From Sediminibacterium ginsengisoli (GTDB lineage: Bacteria; Bacteroidota; Bacteroidia; Chitinophagales; Chitinophagaceae): a DNA stretch of 9,979 nucleotides. The position numbers and the translations under genes are program-made. Below are positions 1-5,868 of the stretch, piece after piece. Where the stretch lies: the NCBI GenBank assembly GCA_945860335.1, contig CAMAQW010000060.1:1-9979 (forward strand), in the 5' to 3' direction. The number at the start of each line of letters is the position of its first letter. The first letter of the stretch is position 1. The notes beneath the pieces are model-generated. The model worked only from the letters and a program-made list of their open reading frames with translations. It made no database searches and was not told where the DNA came from.

Positions 1-35
1 AACCATCTTTATAAAAGACGGAAATGAGCGCTGAT

Positions 36-2078
36 TTAATTTTCTTTTCCATTGCTTGATTGGTGGACAAAAGCCCCTTGTTGAGAAACAAAATGATGCC
101 GCAAATGTAGGCCCTCTGCCTCTTTTTTCCACGACTCCATTTTCCACAACGGAATACTGCTGTCAAACACATAGAGTGAGCCCTTAAACTGCTTTGCGAG
201 TAAGCTTATAGGTGACTTTGGTAGGTTGCTAATGAGTAGGATATCCACTTTTGCCCCCGTTACGGAGCTGTTTTTTATCGATGGCATTTGACTAATACAC
301 AAAAAACGGGTATGTCCAATGGTAAATGCAGCACAACTTGTTTTAAGGGGTTGTACCGCCCCTAATCCATAACTGGTAGTGATTTTTGTTGTTTTGGGAA
401 CAAACCAAACGGTTAGTGTTGTTTGCACTGCGGCTTTTGTGTGATGATAGCTATGTATGCAACAGCCAAATAAAAGGGCTGCTAAACTAAAAAAGCACCA
501 CTTGTTTTTTTGGGATTGAACAAATAGGGATAGGCAAATAATAAAGATAAAAAATAGCCCTACCTGAAGTGCATTGATTTGTAAATTATTAGTGGTGGCA
601 AAAGGTAAGGCATTCATTTTTTGGATGATCCAGTTCATGCTACTGATAAGCCAACTGGTTGTAACTGACAAACCCCTGCCTATATACGCAATACTAGCAA
701 ATGGAAGTATCAGTAAACAGCCATATAATATAATACTGGAAAGTGGTACTACTATAAAATTGCTCAGTAAAAAATAATTAGGGAACTGATGAAAATGATA
801 TACAACTATTGGTAATGTGAGTATTTGCGCACTAAGTGTAATTGCGTTTAATTGCCAGCAGGCTTGCATCCACTTGTATTTGAAATAAAGTATATCATAT
901 ATTTTTTTCTGATACAGAACAATACTAAGTACTGCTGCATAGGAAAGTTGAAACCCAATATCCCACAAATAAAACGGATGTAGTAAGAGTAAAAAAAATG
1001 CTGAAGCAGCGAGTGCATTTAAAATACTTGAATTTTGTTTTACCATTGTGGCAATAATGATAAATGAAAACATAACCGCTGCTCTAACAATCGATGGGCC
1101 GGCTCCTGTTAAAAGCGCAAAGCCCCAAAGTACGAGTAGCATTACAGGAGGTGCTATCCACTTTTTTATTGTTGAACCTGGCATCCAATTAAAAATGCCA
1201 ATAAGTAAACCATAAATTAGTCCAAGGTGTAAACCACTAATGGCAATAACATGTATTACGCCAGTATTGCTATAGGCTTTCATTAAATCAGAATCTATAT
1301 CTTGTTTGTAGCCTATTAAAAGTGCGGCTGCTACTGCTTTTTCTTGTGCGCCCGTAATATTTTGTTGAAGCCTTGTTCTAATTTTTTGCTGTAGTATTTG
1401 TAAGTATTGTTTGCTTTTTTTGGAGGGCAGTATGGTCCAACTTCCTTTTGCCAAATAAAGCTGGTGCGTTATTTCATTTCTAAATAGCCATACTTTGTAA
1501 TTAAAGCCTCCTGGGTTATGTGTGTCAGGCACAATGCTTGGCTGTATGGTTGTTGCAATATAACTACCCGCAGTTAAAAGCCGCATATTAACAAGGCTAC
1601 TATCTACTGCGAGGCGAACTATTATTTTAATGTTTGTTTTTATTTCTTGTTTTGCATGGCCAATGCTTTCAATGACAGCGGCTGTTTTATAGATTTTATT
1701 TTTTAGTTGTAAGGGTTCAGTTAATCGCATAACATAAACCACTCCATTTTTACGTACTGCTATTAATCTTGTTTCTTGGATACGCGACTCCAATACGTTT
1801 TGCATCACTACAATTCCAAGGCATAGAAATACAATTTGTAGTAGTAGGCCTTGTAAAAACTGGTAACGATACTTTTGAAAATTGGATAGCTGCGCAATAC
1901 ATAAAAGTCCGGCAATAGAAATGCCCGCTGTTATATACACGGCTTTAGTGATATGCGTATTTATGAATATGCCGTATAAAAAATAATAGCAAGTAACAAT
2001 GCCTATTACAAGCGGAAATAGCAGTCTGGTAAATGGTGCTTGATGCCAAAATGGAGGCGTAGATACGGACACATACAA
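36..2078 (-). CDS. comEC: ComEC/Rec2-family DNA uptake channel
   Basis: Polytopic inner-membrane protein that in competent bacteria carries single-stranded DNA across the cytoplasmic membrane. Of its 680 residues, about 15-100 hold hydrophobic segments, 105-215 look like the soluble N-terminal (DUF4131, OB-like) domain with NPGGFNY at 188-194, and 245-520 form the competence domain with the family motifs HVIAISGLHLGL (276-287), GAGPSIVRAAVM (325-336) and LWDIGFQLSY (371-380). Residues 551-680 correspond to the C-terminal metallo-beta-lactamase-like region, but no HxHxDH metal motif is visible: the expected site reads ISNLPKSP (616-623). The start is uncertain. The frame contains no ATG near its 5' end; TTG at 2076-2078 or GTG at 2070-2072 are the likely starts, since an in-frame stop lies nine codons before the TTG. 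The gene follows the carB half-gene by 81 bases. Family assignment is firm; a role in natural competence here is inference. Confidence 0.93.
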   Translation of the reverse strand: MYVSVSTPPFWHQAPFTRLLFPLVIGIVTCYYFLYGIFINTHITKAVYITAGISIAGLLCIAQLSNFQKYRYQFLQGLLLQIVFLCLGIVVMQNVLESRIQETRLIAVRKNGVVYVMRLTEPLQLKNKIYKTAAVIESIGHAKQEIKTNIKIIVRLAVDSSLVNMRLLTAGSYIATTIQPSIVPDTHNPGGFNYKVWLFRNEITHQLYLAKGSWTILPSKKSKQYLQILQQKIRTRLQQNITGAQEKAVAAALLIGYKQDIDSDLMKAYSNTGVIHVIAISGLHLGLIYGLLIGIFNWMPGSTIKKWIAPPVMLLVLWGFALLTGAGPSIVRAAVMFSFIIIATMVKQNSSILNALAASAFFLLLLHPFYLWDIGFQLSYAAVLSIVLYQKKIYDILYFKYKWMQACWQLNAITLSAQILTLPIVVYHFHQFPNYFLLSNFIVVPLSSIILYGCLLILPFASIAYIGRGLSVTTSWLISSMNWIIQKMNALPFATTNNLQINALQVGLFFIFIICLSLFVQSQKNKWCFFSLAALLFGCCIHSYHHTKAAVQTTLTVWFVPKTTKITTSYGLGAVQPLKTSCAAFTIGHTRFLCISQMPSIKNSSVTGAKVDILLISNLPKSPISLLAKQFKGSLYVFDSSIPLWKMESWKKEAEGLHLRHHFVSQQGAFVHQSSNGKEN

Positions 2079-2082
2079 ACCT

Positions 2083-2101
2083 ATGTGCTATAATCGCACA
2101 T
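2083..2101 (-). promoter_or_regulatory. Small hairpin and mini-ORF just before comEC
   Basis: A perfect 6-base inverted repeat (ATGTGC / GCACAT, 7-base loop) lies directly upstream of the non-ATG comEC start. On the minus strand the first arm contains an ATG that opens a six-codon frame (MCDYST); its TAG stop ends one base before the TTG of comEC. This layout could allow translational coupling or limit initiation. It is seen in the sequence; any function is inference. Confidence 0.3.
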
Positions 2102-2159
2102 GCTTACGAATCCATGTATTTTGGTAGAAGGTTCTCCGTATTTACAACTAGCCGCTTAC

Positions 2160-3356
2160 TTACTTAGATAAGTTCATGCTACGCTCTTTGTATAGCGTAC
2201 GGAAATAAGGGTCGTGTAAATCTTTGATAAAACGAATGGCTTCTCCGGTACTTTTCATTTCTGGTCCTAACTCTTTGTTGACACCTGGGAATTTTTCAAA
2301 ACTAAATACTGGCTCTTTAATTGCATAGCCATCTAGTTTTTTAACCATGGTAAAGTCTGTGAGTTTGTTGGCGCCAAGCATTACTTTGGTCGCAATATTT
2401 AAGTACGGAATCTGATACGCTTTTGCAATAAATGGTGTTGTTCTAGAAGCTCTTGGATTTGCTTCAATCACATATACTTGACCATTTTTAATAGCGAACT
2501 GAATATTAATAAGGCCTTTAATATTTAATGCGCGCGCAATTTTTTCACTGTAGAATTCCATTTTTTCTACAATCATTGGCGTTAAGTTAAACGCTGGTAA
2601 CACCGCGTTACTGTCACCACTATGAATACCTGCTGGCTCGATATGTTCCATTACGCCCATGATGTGAAAAGTTTCACCATCAAAAATGGCGTCTACTTCT
2701 GCTTCTTGACAACGGTCTAAGAAATGATCAATCAAAATGGTATTGCCCGGAATATGTTTTAATAAACTGATCACCGCTTTTTCAACTTCTTCGTCATTGA
2801 TGACAATACGCATGCGCTGTCCGCCAATAACGTAGCTAGGTCTTACAAGTACGGGATACCCTACTTTGTTGGCTACTTCAATCGCTTCGTCTGCTGTATG
2901 TGCCGTGCCATAAGATGGATACGGTATTTCTAATTCTTTTAATAAATCGCTAAAACGTCCACGGTCTTCGGCCATGTCTAGGCTCTCAAATGAAGTACCA
3001 ATAATACGAATCCCTTTTTCATGTAAACGCTTGGCTAATTTAAGTGCTGTTTGACCTCCTAATTGAACGATCACACCATACGGTTGCTCTAGTTCAATGA
3101 TTTCCCATAAGTGCTCCCAAAACACTGGCTCGAAATATAATTTGTCGGCCATGTCAAAATCGGTAGAAACAGTTTCAGGATTACAGTTCACCATGATGGC
3201 TTCGTAACCACTTTCTTTAATAGCAATTAAGCCATGTACACAACAATAATCAAACTCGATACCTTGGCCAATTCTATTGGGGCCGCTACCAAGTACAATT
3301 ACTTTTTTCTTACCGGAAGGGATGGATTCGTTGGAGTTGAGTGTAGGGTGGGTCAT
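2160..3356 (-). CDS. carB: Carbamoyl-phosphate synthase large subunit, C-terminal synthetase half only
   Basis: The 398-residue product matches only the second ATP-grasp half of CarB, which phosphorylates carbamate to carbamoyl phosphate for pyrimidine and arginine synthesis. The pre-ATP-grasp segment starts at about residue 17 with GSGPNRIGQGIEFDYCCVHG (23-42), followed by MVNCNPETVSTD (55-66), VRPSYVIGG (171-179), the MEHIEPAGIHSGDS stretch (236-249) and the metal-site strand VIEANPRASRT (296-306). It ends at the Bacteroidota-type tail FRTLYKERSMNLSK and lacks the MGS-like allosteric domain; E. coli CarB has about 1073 residues. The N-terminal carboxyphosphate half (about 550 residues) is absent: only 96 bases separate the start from umuC, with no trace of it. 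The ATG start follows an AT-rich leader and a residue 1-16 lead-in unlike a mid-protein linker. Either CarB is split into two genes here, as known in Aquifex and some methanogens, or this is a relict or duplicate half. Confidence 0.93.
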   Translation of the reverse strand: MTHPTLNSNESIPSGKKKVIVLGSGPNRIGQGIEFDYCCVHGLIAIKESGYEAIMVNCNPETVSTDFDMADKLYFEPVFWEHLWEIIELEQPYGVIVQLGGQTALKLAKRLHEKGIRIIGTSFESLDMAEDRGRFSDLLKELEIPYPSYGTAHTADEAIEVANKVGYPVLVRPSYVIGGQRMRIVINDEEVEKAVISLLKHIPGNTILIDHFLDRCQEAEVDAIFDGETFHIMGVMEHIEPAGIHSGDSNAVLPAFNLTPMIVEKMEFYSEKIARALNIKGLINIQFAIKNGQVYVIEANPRASRTTPFIAKAYQIPYLNIATKVMLGANKLTDFTMVKKLDGYAIKEPVFSFEKFPGVNKELGPEMKSTGEAIRFIKDLHDPYFRTLYKERSMNLSK

Positions 3357-3371
3357 TATTTACAAATTGTG

Positions 3372-3379
3372 CAAATTTA
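3372..3379 (-). promoter_or_regulatory. Possible -7 promoter box upstream of the carB half-gene
   Basis: On the minus strand this reads TAAATTTG followed by C, an exact match to the Bacteroidota -7 consensus TAnnTTTG, 15 bases before the ATG. No TTTG box stands at the usual 17-23 base distance upstream (the nearest TTG is 11 bases away), so the call is weak. If real, the carB half is transcribed separately from umuDC. Confidence 0.3.
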
Positions 3380-3452
3380 AGGTTCCGCTGCAATTTATCC
3401 GTGTAAATTTTAAAATACTTCTTAGAGGCTTATGCACAGGGCTTTTGAAGGC

Positions 3453-4736
3453 TTATTTGAGTAGCGGAAGCTCCTCCCAGCGGGTGGTATAGCAGGGGCT
3501 CCGCATTTCTTGGCGCATTTTCCAGTTGCGGGTAGTGCCGCTGGCGGCAAATTTTAAAATATCACCCCGCATCGAAAAATTAATATTGTCGATGGCTTCC
3601 ATGAGGGCACGCGCTTTGGTATTGTCTGGTGCTTGGGCAAATAAATTCCCCTGAATCACGGTTTCAGGCACAATATCACTTAAAATAACCCCTGCTTTCT
3701 TGTAGGTTTTGCCTGCTTCAAATAAGCTTCTTACCAGTTCGAGGGCTGCTTTTACGAGCTCGTTGGTAAGCGCCGTTGCAAGGGGCAGGCGAACTGCTCC
3801 CGATTTTGTAGGCCCATGCCGGTAATAACTACCCTTCACTTCTTGTTTGGGTACAATTAACACCGTAATGCCGCGCGCTGCTGCGTGTTGTCTGCGCAGT
3901 TTTTCTGCGGCCCTTGCAGTGTAGGTAGCTACCGCTTCTTCTAACTCATGAAGCGTGGTAACGGGGTTTCCAAACATGCGCGTGGTAGCAATCATATGTT
4001 TGGTTACTCTTTCCGATTGCATATCGATGCAAGGAAATCCTTTGAGTTCTCTAAACAAACGCGCGCCTACTACGCCGCCTAATTCTTGGTGCGCCCAATT
4101 TTCGGTACGAAGTGTTAAATCGTACGCAGTGTTAATACCGTAGTTACTTAATTTTTTAGCATACTGGTAACCAATACCCCACACATCAGCAATGGGTGTT
4201 TTTTGAAGTGCTTGTGTGATTTTTTTATCGGTATTTAAGATTAATACGCAGCCTGTTACTTGCTTGTTTTTTTTAGCGAGCCTATTGGCTACTTTACTAA
4301 GCGCTTTGGTAGGTGCTACGCCAATCGAAACACTGATACCGGTCCACTGTTCAATGATGTTTTTAAGTGAAACGGTAAAAGATTGTAGAGCGGTTGGTTC
4401 AATATGTGCAAGGTCGATAAAGGATTCATCTACCGAATACACTTCTACACAACCATCTGGTAGCATGGTTCTTAGCGTTTCCATGACGCGCCAACTTAAG
4501 TCGCCGTATAAATGATAGTTAGAAGAAAAAGTAATGACACCATTTTTTTTCAAATCATTTTTTTGCATAAAATAAGGACTACCCATTTCTATGCCTACTG
4601 CTTTTGCTTCGTCGCTTCTAGAAATAATACAGCCATCATTATTGCTTAATACCACCACGGGCTTATGTAGTAAATCTGGCTTAAATAAACGTTCACAGGC
4701 GCAATAAAAACTATTGCAATCTACAATGCCAATCAT
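3453..4736 (-). CDS. umuC: DNA polymerase V catalytic subunit UmuC (Y-family)
   Basis: Error-prone translesion DNA polymerase that copies past lesions. The 427 residues are full length (E. coli UmuC has 422). The N-terminal palm carries DCNSFYCACE (6-15) with catalytic Asp6, the finger signature VVVLSNNDGCIISR (27-40) and the second catalytic pair in YSVDESFIDL (100-109, Asp103 and Glu104). A helix-hairpin-helix-like stretch DVWGIG (184-189) follows, then the little-finger domain from about 240. QGNLF at 362-366 sits where E. coli UmuC has its sliding-clamp-binding QLNLF, and the conserved UmuC tail (PCYTTRW, 414-420) is present. All catalytic residues are intact, in contrast to its UmuD partner. 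The ATG is 7 bases after the umuD stop, so the two are co-transcribed and perhaps translationally coupled. In relatives this operon is damage-inducible; control here is not proven by the sequence. Confidence 0.96.
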   Translation of the reverse strand: MIGIVDCNSFYCACERLFKPDLLHKPVVVLSNNDGCIISRSDEAKAVGIEMGSPYFMQKNDLKKNGVITFSSNYHLYGDLSWRVMETLRTMLPDGCVEVYSVDESFIDLAHIEPTALQSFTVSLKNIIEQWTGISVSIGVAPTKALSKVANRLAKKNKQVTGCVLILNTDKKITQALQKTPIADVWGIGYQYAKKLSNYGINTAYDLTLRTENWAHQELGGVVGARLFRELKGFPCIDMQSERVTKHMIATTRMFGNPVTTLHELEEAVATYTARAAEKLRRQHAAARGITVLIVPKQEVKGSYYRHGPTKSGAVRLPLATALTNELVKAALELVRSLFEAGKTYKKAGVILSDIVPETVIQGNLFAQAPDNTKARALMEAIDNINFSMRGDILKFAASGTTRNWKMRQEMRSPCYTTRWEELPLLK

Positions 4737-4743
4737 GTCTATA

Positions 4744-5178
4744 TTATAAAGTAGCGTGAATACAATAGATCACCACGCCCCATACTGCAAAGGAGGCGAG
4801 TGGATCAATTTCAATGTCGGCGCATTTTTTATTTTCGGCGGAGAGTAATTTTTTAACACCGGTATCGGTGTAGCGCCGAATTAAAAGTTCACCATTTAAA
4901 ATAGCTACTACAATTTTTTGGCTGCTGACTCTAACGCTACGATCTACAATTAAAATATCGCCGGGATAAATGCCGGCACCGGTCATGGCGTGGCTGTTCA
5001 TTCTAAAAAAGAAGGTAGCGGGCTTGTTTTTAATGAGCTGCTCGTTGAGGTCAATACCCCTTTCCATATAATCGTCGGTGGCGGCCCCAAAGCCAGTGGC
5101 ATTGGCGGTTACAACGTCTTGTTGGGTAAATGTTTTGGAGCCTTTATAGGCAGCCCCCTGCCACTCTTGACTATCCAT
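4744..5178 (-). CDS. umuD: UmuD-like (LexA/S24 fold) polymerase V accessory protein, catalytic dyad lost
   Basis: The 144 residues align along their length with E. coli UmuD (139 residues), which cleaves its own N-terminal arm by a Ser60-Lys97 dyad and then activates UmuC. The arm (about 1-34) is followed by DDYMERGIDLNEQLI (35-49), matching ADYVEQRIDLNQLLI of E. coli, then by the beta-rich core with GIYPGDILIVDRS (69-81) and a C-terminal FAVWGVVIYCIHA (130-142). Where E. coli has GDSM, this protein reads SHAM (62-65), so the nucleophile Ser is Ala64 (codon GCC). Where E. coli has VKKL, it reads IRRY (100-103), so Lys97 is Arg101 (codon CGG). The cleavage-site Cys-Gly is Thr28-Gly29. Self-cleavage is therefore not expected. 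The reading frame is intact and the fold residues are kept, which argues against a decaying gene. It is first in the operon with umuC, 7 bases upstream, and divergent from the gene at 5254. Confidence 0.92.
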   Translation of the reverse strand: MDSQEWQGAAYKGSKTFTQQDVVTANATGFGAATDDYMERGIDLNEQLIKNKPATFFFRMNSHAMTGAGIYPGDILIVDRSVRVSSQKIVVAILNGELLIRRYTDTGVKKLLSAENKKCADIEIDPLASFAVWGVVIYCIHATL

Positions 5179-5192
5179 AAAAGTAAAAAAGT

Positions 5193-5223
5193 TTTGATTT
5201 AGCTAAAATATTTAGTAAATTTA
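5193..5223 (+). promoter_or_regulatory. Candidate promoter for the gene at 5254
   Basis: TTTG at 5193-5196, a 19-base spacer, then TAAATTTA at 5216-5223 fit the Bacteroidota -33/-7 pattern (TTTG, TAnnTTTG) with one mismatch, 30 bases before the ATG. TAAATTTA is a perfect palindrome, so the same box could serve the minus strand; there the nearest TTTG (5239-5242) leaves only a 15-base spacer. Inference from pattern only. Confidence 0.38.
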
Positions 5224-5230
5224 TGCTAAA
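5198..5230. promoter_or_regulatory. Operator-like cluster of three TTTA-TAAA motifs between umuD and the 5254 gene
   Basis: Three short dyads of the form TTTA-(1-3 bases)-TAAA follow one another: TTTAGCTAAA (5198-5207, perfect palindrome), TTTAGTAAA (5211-5219) and TTTATGCTAAA (5220-5230). GCTAAAATA also recurs exactly, at 5202-5210 and 5225-5233, 23 bases apart, close to two helical turns. They lie in the middle of the 75-base divergent intergenic region and overlap the candidate promoter. This is what a repressor site (for example SOS-type or XRE-type) could look like, but AT-rich sequence makes such motifs common and no regulator is identified. Confidence 0.35.
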
Positions 5231-5253
5231 ATAATTACCAAAATAAAAAAGTT

Positions 5254-5814
5254 ATGGACATTCATATGAGCGCGCGCACTGTTTTTACAGGTCAAACCCT
5301 TACTACCACTGGGGTGTATCAGTTAGTGGCCTACCCCGACGCAGATTTTACAAATTGGGCACGCACCCTTGGTTTTACCGATAAGCCGGTTATTGAACTA
5401 GCGCAGTTTCATACCACCGAGCACATGGAAGCTACTTTACTCAAGTGGATGCACCGTATTATTAGCCAGCAAAAAAGTTTTAGGGTGGCCATTGATGGTT
5501 TTGGAGCCCTGCCTTCTAGACGTATTTTTATGCGTATTGCCAATCAACAACCCTTTACACAGTTAGCCGCTAGTTTGCAAGTACTCGATCAGTATTTAAA
5601 AAGTTATGGATGTATGCCTTCAAAACTGATACAGCAACCTTTACTTGCACTTACTTCGCCACTACCACCCCATGCTTTTGAACAGTTGGCAGCGCAGTAT
5701 GTAAATAAAGTAGCGCAGCCATTTTTTGAACTCAGCACCGTTACACTTATTCGCAAAGAGCACGCGCTTGATAAGGGCAAACAGGTGAGCGTTTTTGGGC
5801 TACAAACTTTATAA
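5254..5814 (+). CDS. Degenerate 2H-phosphoesterase (2'-5' RNA ligase-like) fold protein
   Basis: The 186 residues have the layout of Bacteroidota 2'-5' RNA ligase-family proteins: a first strand VYQLVAYPD (21-29), a helix around 31-40, the segment KPVIELAQF (44-52), a helix 55-71, the strand and turn FRVAIDGFGALPSRRIFMRI (76-95), a helix 101-116, QPLLALTSPL (128-137), a helix 139-155 and a final strand FFELSTVTLIRK (157-168). Active members carry two HxT motifs, typically KPHITLANF and EPHITIARKL. At the matching places this protein reads VIE (46-48) and LLA (130-132), so both catalytic His/Thr pairs seem lost. His53-Thr-Thr55 fits HxT by itself but sits seven residues too late. The gene is divergent from umuDC across 75 bases, which suggests shared control. 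A binding or regulatory role is inference; the fold assignment rests on remembered family patterns. ATG at 5266 is an alternative start. Confidence 0.7.
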   Translation: MDIHMSARTVFTGQTLTTTGVYQLVAYPDADFTNWARTLGFTDKPVIELAQFHTTEHMEATLLKWMHRIISQQKSFRVAIDGFGALPSRRIFMRIANQQPFTQLAASLQVLDQYLKSYGCMPSKLIQQPLLALTSPLPPHAFEQLAAQYVNKVAQPFFELSTVTLIRKEHALDKGKQVSVFGLQTL

Positions 5815-5819
5815 GCAAA

Positions 5820-5850
5820 TTTGGGGTTTGCATACTAAGTTCTATTTTCG
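5820..5850 (+). promoter_or_regulatory. Candidate promoter for the kinase-RapZ / murU operon
   Basis: TTTG at 5820-5823 and TATTTTCG at 5843-5850, separated by 19 bases, match the Bacteroidota -33/-7 consensus with one mismatch and lie 18 bases before the ATG at 5869. The same gap holds a weak 5-base hairpin (GCAAA 5815-5819 / TTTGC 5827-5831) just after the preceding stop. Pattern match only. Confidence 0.4.
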
Positions 5851-5868
5851 TTGTAAATCAATTTTCCT

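Noticed and set aside
2079..2159. A tRNA-like stretch (GGTAGAAGGTTCTCC) in the carB-comEC gap
   Set aside because: No acceptor, D, anticodon and T arms can be assembled in 81 bases, and no GGTTCGA-type T loop is present.
3357..3452. A frameshifted or truncated N-terminal half of carB upstream of the carB half-gene
   Set aside because: Only 96 bases separate it from umuC, and no CarB-like reading was seen there; the upstream sequence is an intact, full-length umuC.
4216..4515. 99-codon open frame on the plus strand across umuC
   Set aside because: It is antisense to a complete, strongly conserved umuC and its translation shows no recognisable family.
5410..5418. His53-Thr-Thr55 of the 5254 gene as a catalytic HxT motif
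   Set aside because: It fits the pattern, but in the family the motif lies in the strand directly after the KP turn, seven residues earlier; here it falls at the start of the next helix.
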